Source: Glandiceps talaboti
Taxonomy: Eukaryota; Hemichordata; Enteropneusta; Spengelidae
DNA: 64,000 bases
NCBI RefSeq assembly: GCF_964340395.1
Contig: NC_135558.1
Location: forward strand, 4,846,001-4,910,000
Reading direction: 5' to 3'
The translations under genes and the position numbers were made by a program. Position 1 is the stretch's first letter, and each line of letters begins with the position of its first letter. The notes beneath the pieces are model-generated. The model saw nothing but the letters and a program-made list of their open reading frames with translations, had not been told where the DNA came from and ran no database searches. This document shows, one piece after another, positions 33,600 through 57,370 of the stretch.

Positions 33600-35504
33600 A
33601 ACGAGGACGCCTTGCCCGGAAGTCAGGGACGTGTACAAATTATATGGAGGGGGGGGGGGGTTGTAAGGCAAACATTTGCAACTATTCAATACCCTACATA
33701 TCGCAATTTTTTATTCATATCTGTATTTTCTTAGTACTAGATTGTAAACTGAATGCCTTTCAGAAAGGCAACATCATAGATTTTTCAGTGTTCCTACACA
33801 CGTTGGAATGCAAAATTTTGCTATGAGCTATTGCTAATGATGCACCTCTTACTTGGAGAATTATATGAAACTATGCAAATTTGATGCTTCCATACTTGAG
33901 ATATTGCCTTATTATCAAAAAATAATTAATTATGCAAATCATGTCAACTATTAAGATTATATGCTAACTCTTTGACCACCATTGGCCACATGGGATTGTT
34001 TGTTTACCACCAGACCGTGCCCCTCACTAACATTAGGTGAGAATGATCAAAGATATAAAAATATATTTCAAAAAGTTATCATTTCAAAGGGAAAATAAAT
34101 GTTCTGCATCATGCTTGCAAATACATGTCACATACACAACCGAAATATGGATTAAAGTAATCAATATTAATAAATGAAATACGAGTTGTTTATTTATTGA
34201 CATCACAAATAAACAAAATATATATATCACAGACAAAATTCATAATATCAATATTTATGTTCCTACAAAACTTCTGATGTCAAAATCGGCGAAATTTTGG
34301 CAGAAAATGTTATTTTCAGTCGCATGAAGATGAAATGAAAATAATTAATAGTTCACTAATCCGATTATAATGCAATAGTCGGCCCACACTGGCAGTTAAA
34401 GTGTACTACATATCTAAAGTCGTCGCCTCAAGACCTTCAGAAAAGTGAGCCTCTGTAAATATAATGGCAATATTTGACAGGACAACAAACAAGTTATAAC
34501 CAAATTTATTCTCTAAATCGGTAACAAATGGGCAAGGTCGCAGTATTTGCCAACATGCATACTGTGAAATACATCTACCTCACAAGCATCATGTTGGTCA
34601 ATGTGCATTGATTCCTGAGTGAGTACCTCTAAGCTAGCCAAGTGAGTGTGATTCCCTGTAAGAAGTGGTTGGTAACAATTTGACTACTGATGAAAAATAA
34701 ACCTGTTGACATTTTATACCTGGACTTCGCTAAACTTCATTTGACACATCTAAATCATCATCTCTTTCAACTTGACTCATCCAGCCTTGCAAGAGGTCAT
34801 TAACTGAAATCAAATTTAGGTGTTCTAAATCTACATGTGCTCACTTTCTTTCTTACCGCGTCGTATTTGCATGCCTCTGTCGTCATATGACAAGCTCTTT
34901 AACTTTTTCAAGAACAGTTTAGACTCACATTGGAAGTATTCTGCAAATATTGACTTCTCCCTCTACTCATCATAAGTTACTGAGAATGATCTTAGATGGA
35001 CTTGATTGATCTTTGAGTAGCTTATAGGCGTGTAGCCTTTCCTATTATGATATGTGATATGATATGATGTGGTAGGTAATACATTTATGTTAATATGTAA
35101 TAATTATGTATCTTAATTAGATGTTTGTTCGGCGTCACTCTAGGTGAAGTAATACAAAATTTAAAGAATATAGGTAAGAAACGGGACAAGACCAAATACC
35201 ACAGTTCATACAAGATCGTGCTATTATTATAAAAATGAATTTTTCCCATCACAATCCCAAACACAATGACCCCCCCCTCCATAATTTTCAAAAAACAGGC
35301 TGACCCCCTCCCCATCAATCCACTACCCCCACCCCTCCCATGCCGAAGAAACTGCCTGGTCCCTCACTGCTTTAATAAACTAGTAAAGTATTGAGACACT
35401 TTGGATGGTTTTGTAATGGAGCTCGTCAAGGAGGAATCGGTGTTGCTCCCTAGGGCGTATAGCGCAACATGGTCAATTGAGAAACAACTTAGTGTTAGGT
35501 GTTA
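33600..35504. other. Intergenic AT-rich DNA, no gene seen
   Basis: Only homopolymer (poly-G at 33649), short open frames and a piece of the AT-rich family with ATTATGCAAAT words near 33830-33990. Confidence 0.6.
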
Positions 35505-35835
35505 AAAAAATTGTGTGTTTCCGATGACATTCAATTTTAAAATAGGTTGGGTAGGTAGATTTTTTATTTTATTCTATTATATCTTTTTTTTCCTGTGTGA
35601 GTATCTAGTTCAGGTTTTCCATTGTTTTGCAAATGGTATAGCCATTAGAGATTGGTTAGTTTCACATTGTCTTTTTAAGTAGATGTCATTTTTCGCACCA
35701 ACTACGTCTTGCGAGACTTCACGATTTTCGATTTTATTATTATTTTTCTCGAATACGTAAAAAAAAAGTTTAGGGTCGGCGTGAAAAACTAGGTGGGGTC
35801 GGTTAACCGGAACCAAACAACTTTTTTTTTATTTG
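35505..35835 (+). repeat. Dispersed repeat family A, copy 2
   Basis: It is longer than the copy at 30645. It adds a 3' part with AGGTGGGGTCGGTTAACCGG and a poly-T-rich end. No coding capacity seen. Confidence 0.65.
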
Positions 35836-35989
35836 GCCTTATTGTATTGGTATTCAAACGCCCTCAACGATCGAATGTAAAGTTTGAGTGCAAAAGTGAT
35901 GTCAGGCGTCCTAATTTAACAAGTGTTCTCTTATGATAAATGATCACTTTGAATAGGTTTTGTCGTAAGTAAACATGAATGTCTTTTTT

Positions 35990-36470
35990 TTGTAAAAATA
36001 TATAATAATATTTTTAGACCTACTTCCCATATCACTAATCGGATGATCACGTCCTAAATAAGTCTTCATCTACACATTCCCAGAAGCATACAACCAAATA
36101 GGGAACTTGCAAACCCGTAATGTTGAATGTTGCATCATGGGAAATGTGATAATAAATACTAATCAATTAGTATTGTTTACAATTTTGATACATTGTTTGT
36201 AACCACAAATAATCAATTCATAGTCACCCTGACAATTGTGGGAGGTTAATATCAGTAGCTCCAGATTAGGTATTATGATAGCCACATATAATCCCATAGC
36301 CCTTTTCGTCTGAGCATGCTCAGTCTGGATTGCAAGTTCCCTATTCAGGTCAATGAATGTAACATTTTTAGACCTAATTTGTATATCACTGATGAGATCA
36401 TCATGTCTTGAACAGTTTTTTCATCGACGCATCTTTGAACCCCAAACCAAACTAATCTACCTTGTACTTT
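35990..36470 (+). repeat. Repeat family B split by a MITE
   Basis: Units of the type TTTTTAGACCTAATTTG..ATATCACTGATGAGATCATCA flank the MITE at 36101-36341. The same family forms tandem copies at 56960-57360. Confidence 0.6.
36101..36341. mobile_element. MITE with TA target duplication
   Basis: GGGAACTTGCAA at the left and TTGCAAGTTCCC at the right, each flanked by TA. It is inserted inside repeat family B, so it is younger than that copy. Confidence 0.75.
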
Positions 36471-37486
36471 TTGAGTTAAGTATTTTAAAACCAAAAATAA
36501 GGTCACAGTTGCACCTCCGGTAATGATATACCTATTAATTGATCGATCGATCGATCAAGCAATCAATAATCGATCAATCTACATTTATCCAGCCAGCCAC
36601 CCATCCATCTACCCGCCCACACTCACCCAGGAAGGAAGCCAAACAATTATTTCGTTTTCCGTTCGGTTGGATATTGGTTTTTGATGTTACTGTACGACTG
36701 AGTTGTGGCAATATATCTTAACTCCATCCTTGGCATCATGGCAGAAACGTTAGTGAAAAAGAAACATTTATGGTACTCCAAAACATCGCCCTGGGCCGAT
36801 TTCTACTTGCTTAGTAAGCAAATGTTGAGAAAACTGGCACAAAAATCTAACGTCGCACATTATTAAGGCCTTTCACTGTTGTAAAGTCTTACACGTTTGT
36901 TGGTACGACCTTGTGTTAAAAATTGATTTTGATATTCTTTGGGGGTGGGCTAAGTTAGACTTCGTGCCTCCTTCTGTTTAAATGGGTTTTGAGAAGCTTT
37001 GTACGTATTGCAATACAGAAGTCTAAATGAAATCATTTCATTTTTTTGGCGCAACAATTGCTCTTGATGTTCAGGTATAAACTACCAGGTAGCAATGACT
37101 GATCATGATATTTTGTTGGGAGACGATATTCCTACTTTTCGCAATTTTTTGTAATTTTGGTCAATTTTTCGAAAACAATAGGGCATTCAGCAGCATGGGT
37201 AACTTAGAAATAGAATGTATACAGGTACAGCCACGGGCTTCATGTTGAATTGGTCTACTCACAATACAATTGTCTTCATTTATTTTCCTTATTGTCTATT
37301 ATTAACCATCAAAACTACCACAGCAAAACAAGTCTGACCGACAAGTCACCAGTTTTTTGAGTGGACCATTTTTAAAAAAAACCAAAGATATAAATATCAC
37401 CCTACTTATTCTATATTCGGAGGGAATGGTATCAGAAACTCAATATTTTGCCGGGTAAAATATATTACTGACAAGCTATAAGTTAG

Positions 37487-38397
37487 ATGTCAGAAATATT
37501 TGAAAGTCATACAACAATAAGAACAGTATATCTTTTTGATCAGGTTGAAAGAATTCATTGGTTTCGCGTATTGTTACGTTTTCAATTGGACTTCAATAAC
37601 TTGAGCACATCGTACCTCTTACAGACGTATGCATGCAATACATACAAAGATCATTCGTTATGTCGAGACAGTAGTTACGTTAAGCTATCATTTATTTCAC
37701 TGTCACAACAAATTACAACAATGCAGATGTTAATCGATTTTCAATTTGGACATGATATAATGACATTATTGAGTAATGTAGACACTGTCAGGAATTGAAT
37801 TGAATCGACCAGAAGACCATTTTATCAGCGGTAACTACTTTTCTTTGATAACAACTATAGAAGGGTTAACAGAAAACCAGTTTCCAGTATTTGCATATTG
37901 TCTCCCGACACCTTCAAGATACCATCCTTTATTGAAAGTGATATTATCTCACTTTAACTCAATCAAACACAATGACGTTTACCTAATTGCAATTCTTAAT
38001 TTCCATACACAAACCATATTTTTCCCCTGTAGCATTGAGAGGTCTGTATATTAGACGATGACATTTCTAGATATAACTTTAACACATTTGTGAACACGAG
38101 GTCTAGCAAGTGCAGAATTGGATTGCAGTACTCAGGTGATCTTGGTTTCTATCATAAGTACCCATGGTTACTTTAGGAGAGATGTTTCTTGCAATTGTTT
38201 TAGATTATAGTATCGAGACATTATGGCAATCTTTAAGGAAGAGACGTTACAAATCACTGGTTACTAAGCTATATAAACACACACCGAAACTAGAAAACCT
38301 CAAGCTCATATTGATCTTGATTAATAAAAATAAACAGTTGCAAGGTTGCTTCTTTCTTCTGCGTATGTCGATAGCAATTGTACTATGGCACTATTGA
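37487..38397 (+). other. Cluster of three unassigned open frames, probably non-coding
   Basis: Open frames of 103, 84 and 77 codons follow one another in three different frames. I recognise no family, and no splice sites connect them convincingly. They could be a decayed gene or chance. Confidence 0.15.
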
Positions 38398-40183
38398 ATA
38401 TCAAGTTCTAAAAACAATGAAAAGTGTATCTGGAACTATTGTAAATTCCCTGATGATGTTCTAAAACTATTCTTTTGCATCTTTATGCCGTGCACCTTTC
38501 CTAAAAACAGGGACGACATCGTTTGTCTAGCAGTCGACATTTCCTTAGTCTGGGGGGGGGGGGGGCTACGAGGACGCAAATTGAACCCTGGGATATAGGT
38601 AAATGGCACCACATGAGCACACTTTATTTCATGACTAACTTTGCACATGCACTCCTACAACACTATTTGTATTTGTATTGATGATGGATAACTTTCGTGT
38701 TTTTATTCTTGAGGGAAAATGGTTAACGTATCTATGTGCATTTTGTGTTAACCATTGACGAGTCCCAACCCAGTGACCAAACACAGGGGATCGATGGAAT
38801 AGCAATGCAAAAGTCTGTACATACGTCCTTTGTGATGGGTATGTCACGGCCAACAGTAACATGAGCAAAAACTCAAAGTATTCAGTCACATTGTCCGTCG
38901 TCATGAAAAATTATGAAATGGCATATATTACTACAGGCAACTGCATACGAGTAATTATAAATTATTTATATTATGCCCATGTGTATGTGTATTACAATTA
39001 AGTTTTTAAAGACACCGAAAACTATGTCACAACCCAAACAAACGATCGCTCATACGATTAAAACGTTAGAAACTTTGAGCTGTTTGCATTTGACATCTAA
39101 ATTACACTGATGTTGTACCAAGTACCCTTTCCTAACGTTCAAATTTGGAATCACATATTAAAAGCCCCAGGAGACTAAGGAACTATCGACTGCTAAAACA
39201 TGATTTCATCTCTATTTAGGAAAGGCGTGTGGCGTAAAGATACAAAAGTATATTTTCCTAGGCTTTAAAACATCCTTAATGGTGATTTACGATAGTTCCA
39301 GCCACACTTTAATTCCCCCCTAAGTGTTTCGAACGAAGAAATTTGAGCAAATATATCTGAATAACTTTCCCCATGTCCCTATACACACACCACATTCTAC
39401 ATACCCTACATTTAACACTTGTAAAACACTTTTTTAAAAACATTGTCAGATTTGAATATTATTAAAGAAACAATGGTAGTTTCTAAACATACTTTGCTGT
39501 GTAAATACTACTTTTGAACGAGAAATAATTCGATTAATTTTGAAAAAGTATTTGGATTTGTTCTTTTCTTTTCCATTTTAGTATGCGTATGTAGATATAC
39601 ATTTGCTTGTCTCATACGTTTTTGTAATCTTCTACTAGTACAACTACGTGAAGTATGATTAAATGTCAAGGAAAAAAGACTGCAATTAACAAGTATTTAC
39701 GAGCAAATCTACTCTAGAATATATCTGAGAAATCCATTGGAAAAATGGAAATTCCCGGTCTAGAGCTGATTCTAAACTTCAAACAAATAGGAAGAGTTCA
39801 TAAATCCGAATTCACAGACATGGTATACACGAAGTCTGTTATTATGATGGATTTGACTGCGCTCTGTATGATATTCGAAAGTCTAACCGTTATATTTGAC
39901 AACATAATTTGAATATCATAACTTCTATAAAGTGAGTATTTCAGGCTATAAACTTAACGTCTTTGTCGTTGAAACCTCCATAGTTTTTTTTGCACACATA
40001 TTTCTCTTTAAATAGGTAAAGTCTGTGTTTCTGAACGAGCACAAATACATGCTCTTAAACATCTTTAACATAGTCACTCTTTTTAAGTACCTTGCTTGGT
40101 CATAGGTACAAAACACTTTTTACATGACGGTAAATATAATGTCGAGGATAATATCGTCCAACCTCATGGTAAAGTAAGCTTAT

Positions 40184-40722
40184 TGTGATGATTTGATTTG
40201 ATTTGATTTATTTTAAAAGTATTTAAGTGGTTGAATAAAACTAGTTTTACTGCTATTTTTCTTTCCCTGTCTAGTCTTTTCTCTCCAGTCAATATAAAGA
40301 GAGTGCATTAAGCCAGAAAGACACCATGTCTTGTATTCAACCCCCCCCCCCCCATTTTAATGAACTCATTTTAGAACTTCTAAATAACCACGGTATCAGT
40401 TACACATGCACAGTTTACCCAGATTTTCACACCAGACATATTCAATCGCATACTGAATAGATGTTCCGCCTTACATCTCGATAGTATTCAATAGAATGTT
40501 TATTTGGTGTGAAAACGTGAGTAAACTGTCCGTATAACTGATACCTTGGTTTATCAGATGTTGTAAAATGATTTCATTTTAGGCGAGTGGACTCGAATAG
40601 AAGAAAGGACATAGTCGTCTTTATTCGGTCAATATAAAGAAAGAACTAGCCAGGGAAAGAAAAACAACGTACAGGAAAACCACGATTCAACCACAAACGA
40701 AATCAAATCAAATCATCACTAA
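40184..40722. mobile_element. Foldback element of ~540 bp
   Basis: The ends TGATGATTTGATTTGATTTG and AAATCAAATCAAATCATCA are inverted. Inner segments CACGGTATCAGTTA and TAACTGATACC, and AGTTTACCCAGATTTTCACACC and its counterpart near 40505-40530, are also inverted. No coding capacity seen. Confidence 0.75.
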
Positions 40723-41519
40723 CATGCTTTTTCGCCCTGTGTTCAAAAATGAACAAATGGGTGTTTATCCTTCACTTCAGTCTAAAGATAACTGTGTTGA
40801 CAAATCCATATAATTCTTTCAGTTCTATTGACCTTTCACACAATGGAAAAGACTATTCCTGGTGTAGAAATATATACTGATACGTCCATCCTGAATTCTG
40901 AATGCATGGATTTGTAATACGCAGTAAGTATGTGAAATGAAGAATGTGAAACCGATTCCGCTTCTTGCATTTCCACTTTGTAGGTAATCGATACTCTGAA
41001 ATAGTAAACAAAAAACCCAATTGAAGTGAGACACTGCAGAAAGGTTACATGCCACTAATGGTCACTTATACGCAACGAAACCTAATGCTTTGGCACTATT
41101 TGGTACATCCCATAATATAAAACAATTCTAACTTTTAAAGAGCCACATAACTGATTTATAGATGACTGATTTAAAATCTTATACATATACTTACCAAGTC
41201 AAAATCAGTAAACTTGTGAAGTGTCATTTGGCAATGGGATAGTGTTCTCCGACATTGTTGATCTACTTGGTTACAACAACATTAAGGATTGATGTAGATG
41301 TTGTGTGAAGGATCCTGCTGAACCACTCACTCACTTTGTTTGAAATACATATGGAGTTATGTGTAGAACATGTACGCTGCAAATCTTCTACAGAATAGAT
41401 TAGGTACTATATTTTACCGCTTTCTCGCTGCCTCATTTGATACAATCTTTCCTTACAGTTGACAGGTTGAACTGTACTGAATCCAATTCAAGGCGTATTG
41501 CGGGGTTCATACATACACA

Positions 41520-42330
41520 TTTCAGTCTCATGAGTGGTTGTTGTATCCTTACTGCATCGCAGAGTCAAGACAACATGGCGGGTGAAGTAGGTACATACAA
41601 AGCCACAGTTGTATTATTCTATCGGTCGATACGACTTTTAGAAATAAAGCAGGTGGTGTGGTTACTACAACATACACTCTAGCATTGCATCCTCAGTGTG
41701 TCATTTTGGTCAATATAATATTAGTTGTAAACGGAATGGTAAGTGCATCCTTACTGAATCACTGTATAACAATTTGTAGAATGGCGATGTTTACTGCATC
41801 CATACTGCATCTCACTTAACACATCTTGCAGAGTAGAAGCCGATGTGTGTTGCATCCTCACTTCATCATTTGGTAAATACTAGTTGTAGAGCGCACTTGC
41901 ATCCTTACTGCATCACTGCACAACAGTGTTTAGACGGGGGATACCGGATGCTTACTGCATGACTTGCTCATTACAACTCGGAAGTGGATGTTAATTAATG
42001 CTGTAAATAAAGTCTATGTTCGAGTTCATACCACATATATCGTCTGGTATGCAGTTTATCATTCCACTACAAGTGCTGATCTTAAAGATTTGATAGCTGC
42101 ATCATTGCTATATCATACTTTCTGAACAAGGTCATACAGATGAAACGTCTTTCATAATCTCATGTTTACTGGATCTTTGCTGTACAGTCGGAATATACAG
42201 CATATATTTAGTGGATCCTGATTGCAGCACATTGGTCATTGTAGCTGTGTAAAGGTAGACGTATCTTGTCACATCTTTACGTATTACTCAGTCCAAATAC
42301 AAAGTGTTTCTAGGACGCAGACAATTGCAG
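41520..42330. repeat. Degenerate ~60-80-bp tandem repeat with TGCATCCTTACTGCATC core
   Basis: Variants of this core recur about ten times, separated by ACAAC/TTGTAGAG-type spacers. The units are heavily diverged. Confidence 0.6.
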
Positions 42331-44145
42331 TAACTACATCCTTTACTTTATATTCTAATTTAAACATTTACTTTATCATAAAGAACACTGATATATTTTA
42401 CAAATTCTATAATTATACCACTTAAAGCAAATTTACTTTTTGCGGTATTATATAGCTATATAACAGTTTTATATTTATGTGCATTGACCTGCGTTTTTAT
42501 AATTCCATACAGCAATGGGTATCACATGTGGACTTATTTCATAAACGCCTATGTCGTACACGTATAGGGCCGAAACTGAATATTTTGTTGCAGCTAAACT
42601 CAAACCTAGATATGACTGTCTTATAAGCGATTCGATGACGTAATTTATCATACGTATCAGAAATGTTCAGGGAATCGCTACTATGCAATCAACTGTCCTA
42701 ACAATGCCAGAAGACAATCGTAACGTCATAGTAGCCATACATCGACATTAATATCATACTATGATAGTTTCATCAAGGATTTGATTAACATTTTAAAAAT
42801 AAATACTCGAACTAATTAGCGTGTAACACGCTTAACCTTGAGTAGTAAGGTGGTTTAGTAACTTCACTGTTGTATGATGGATAAACCAGCGGGTGAATGG
42901 CATAAAAATCCCAAGGAAATACGTATGAACCGAATTACAAATAAATGTCCTAGGTGGACTTGCGCGCTTTCTTCCTTGCTGTGACGTCTCAGAAGGGTTT
43001 TGACTCCCGTCAGAATTGTACATGGCAAAACCAACTTAAACTAATTGTAAACTCCCCCTGAATATATAAGTACTGGAAATGTAGACTGGCAAAGTTGGGA
43101 TTTTGTTTTATTAAGATTTTTTGTGATTTTTTAAAATCATTTTGCGAATATACATTGACATATCGCATGACCGCGGCATAACACGAGATTGCGCAAAATG
43201 GTTTTAATCAACATTCCGACTGGCTCATTTTGCAAAATACCACGTCGCACCGATTTTTCCTTGTCTGTGCGGGTGATAAATCGGTACCAGCAATTTGAAT
43301 GGTTTGCATGTACAAAGACATTTTCACGGCGACACGTCCTACATGTATTTAACATGATGTGAACTTTCACCTCTCAAAATACCGCGGCAAATTTAAATGT
43401 TAGGATTAATATCTGACATTTGGGTAAAGATTACGAAATGTAGCAATACATCTCCAGTCTCTTTGAATGACATGGAGCTTTGGCTGCTCATTGTCCTCAA
43501 GCTGTTTTTGGATTGAACTTCTGAATCACATATGTTGCACGCTTGTATGGTTCAATTTGTTTTCTAGATCATATATCAGCTGATGTATCTTCATTCTGTT
43601 TGTTAATCCTGTCTGTACAGTCTGTACAATACTTTATCAAGGAGCGACAAACAATCTTAATATTCAAAAGATGTTTTATATGGACACCAACACCTATTCA
43701 ATCAGTGCACACGATTTATGTAATTAAATTTTATGAAAACGTTCTACTTAAAATACAAATTTCGATATATATCACTTAAGTGATTCAGCTTACTATTACA
43801 GATAGGCACAGACTAAAACTATAATTGTACGAACATGTTGATATACACTATTTTACAAGACGTTGATATACGTAATTACCTTGACTGTAGGGCCAGCGTT
43901 TGTCATAACAAGTTTTTCTCAAGTGACGCTTCATGCGACCTCATTTTTCATTGCATCAGGAAGAAGTCATAAGAAGACACCCCGCTTTAAGCTAATATGT
44001 TTGTTTCAAACACATCTTGTAAATTATTTATATGATTGGTCTCTCTGCAAACTGAGCTAGTCGGTTGGTTGAAACCGTGTTACGAATTCATTTGATTTCG
44101 CGGTCACGCAAGATTTGTTTTATTTGCAATCCGATAAATAAAAAT

Positions 44146-44151
44146 CGCAAA

Positions 44152-44208
<57 letters not shown>

Positions 44209-44209
44209 C
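44146..44209. repeat. (CAA)n microsatellite
   Basis: About 21 pure CAA units. The poly-glutamine frame it creates belongs to no recognisable gene. Confidence 0.9.
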
Positions 44210-44320
44210 TGTGCCAGTCTCTGGAACCAGAGTGTTATCAATTGATACTTGTTTTGTTTTGTTGTAATATATTCATCCACACGTGGCTTCCCCTATATTA
44301 GTCCTGTTAGATGATAGAGT

Positions 44321-44390
44321 AAGTCGGGCCTCGATTCTGACATTGTCGTTCCTTTCGTCCACATTGTCATAATCGATCGAGGCCCGACTT
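44321..44390. repeat. 70-bp hairpin, AAGTCGGGCCTCGAT stem
   Basis: AAGTCGGGCCTCGATT and its complement within ATCGATCGAGGCCCGACTT bracket a loop of about 35 nt. It could be a tiny MITE. Confidence 0.65.
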
Positions 44391-44618
44391 ATTCCTTCTG
44401 CAAGTACTAACCCAACCGCCGAGAAATATAACATTCTATTCACAATCACTAATTTTTACTTCAAGACTAATGACCAACAATTCTTCAAATAATATTTTGT
44501 ATCACCGGCTGATCAATTTTGGTCATCTAGGACTTTGAGGTTTAATTTATATTAGATGAAACATTCAGACCTCAATAGTAAAATGATATAAGTTTTTAAT
44601 ACCTAGTTAAGACCGTGA

Positions 44619-44624
44619 TTTATT
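44619..44624 (-). terminator. Candidate polyadenylation signal (AATAAA) of the TRAF2-like gene
   Basis: Canonical hexamer on the minus strand about 225 bp after the stop codon at 44850. Confidence 0.45.
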
Positions 44625-44849
44625 TAGTAACATTCAAAACAACGCTAAACCACCTTTATACTAGGATCCGAAATAACAGGCAATACATATTTGCTCTTAT
44701 ATAGCGGGAAATCGAGCCCTATCGTTTCTTGGGGTTAGTTTTAGTTAGTTTTTAATTTAATTTAGGAGGATAAAATTTCTTCGAATTTGTTTCTGTGTTT
44801 AGTTTCACGAATTGCAATCAATTTGATCATGTATTTTCTCGTGTCAATA

Positions 44850-55723
<10,874 letters not shown>

Positions 55724-56955
55724 CTGTGAAGTGATTACCATAAGAGGAAAAGAAATAAAGTTGTCAAAAGTATTTATACTGCACAGACCAAGTTTTAGGA
55801 GTTTGCGCAAAAAACACGGGACCATTTTCTTTTTCGCAATACGCTACTGACATTTGTTCTGAGGTGCTCGAAATATCATGCACTAATAACTTTCTTAATT
55901 CTGCTGGGAAATACTTCAACCTGTCTTGACCATTACATCTCTCCATCATTATACCTAGTCATTATCATTACGATATGATGCGTAAGAAGCCAGGTTTCGA
56001 TTTCAAATTTATTCATTAACAGGGTAATATAGGGAGTAATACGGGAGTTGCGTAACAATACTGGGGGGGGGGGGGGGCTCCAAATCCGTCGAATTCGCAG
56101 TATAACCTCTTTCTGTTTTTATTGATTTAAAAGACAACAGTTTAGGCTAAATGTCAGTGACCCTTTTCCCAGGTGAATAATTGACATTTGCCAAAAACGA
56201 TGTCCTATTAAATACATCAAACTGGGACGAAGCTGTATCATAACATTCCTGAAAAGTGAAACGAAGAGTAAATCAAAGCTAAAAATGTAACAGAAATAGT
56301 CAGTAGTACTAAAATTTACATTAACCCGAGTGTGTTTCATCGTGTAAATCTTTACATACAGCACAAACAAATTAAGAAGTATCAAACCTCCCTACAGATA
56401 TGATATTGCAAGAGAAGGGAAAACGTGTTTCACTTGTTATTCAATAAGTAATAGCACCAATGGTGTTGTAGCACAACTGTACAGTTTTTGTAATGTTTAT
56501 TCATATTCTGATCCGTGCTAGGTATAGGTGTTCACTTGCTGAATGACTATCCAGTTGCCTATCCATCCCTGTTGTTGTTTTCCCAATGTACGCGATCATT
56601 TAGATGTTGCTATAGGCGAGGCCATGTTGCTACACACATCTGCATACATTTTTGGAATGTTTGTTCACTTGTCAATGAATCTCTGTTGTTGTCGCTGTGA
56701 AATACACAAGCCCTTGCCTGTTGATATGGGTGTGGCCATAGCTGCTACGGATATTTGTATATATTTTTTAAATGTTTACTCACCTGCCTAACAGATGATG
56801 ATGTTATTTTAGCAAAATATACTGGCATTTGATTATTGCTAAGGGCGTGGTCATGTTTGCCAGGGCCAATAGCGTCAACATGTTTTGGACAAAATCTGCA
56901 GAATAACACTTCTAGAAACATCTCACCAAAAATACAGTCTCATTGACCAAGCACT
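55724..56955. other. Upstream intron or 5' region of the TRAF gene, no RING exon seen
   Basis: No cysteine-rich RING-like frame found on the minus strand. Contains a poly-G run at 56064 and short unassigned open frames. Confidence 0.5.
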
Positions 56956-56959
56956 TTTT

Positions 56960-57370
56960 GAAATACAAGCTTTGACCAAAATTCACATTTTAAGCCTAAT
57001 TTGCATATCAATGATGAGATTATATACTTAATATTTTTTTATCTATACATCCCCAAATACATCCCATCAAATTTCAGCCCAATCTGTTCTGCAGTTTTTT
57101 TACCAAAGAGACGCATTTTAACCCTAATTTACATATTGTTGATGGAACCATCGTGTCATGAACAAATCTTAATCTACATACTCCTAAAAAAATTCCCACC
57201 AAATTCCAGACCAATCTGCACGGTAGTTTTGATTTCAAGTTCATTTACCGAAAATGACATTTTTAAACCAAAATCACGCACACATGGTAAGATCATTTTG
57301 ATTTGAACAAAATATACCCACCAAATATCATGGCAATAGGTCAAGCAGTTTTGGACTTTAGGTTGTTTAC
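56960..57370 (+). repeat. Repeat family B, ~120-bp tandem units
   Basis: About three diverged units with the shared order CCTAATTTGCATAT, TGATG..ATCATGTCATGAAC, ATCTACATA, CCCACCAAATT and CCAATCTGC. Same family as 35990-36470. Confidence 0.65.

Noticed and set aside
37487-38397. A gene made of three consecutive open frames
   Set aside because: They lie in three frames, match no family I recognise, and lack convincing splice sites. Recorded only as an unassigned cluster.
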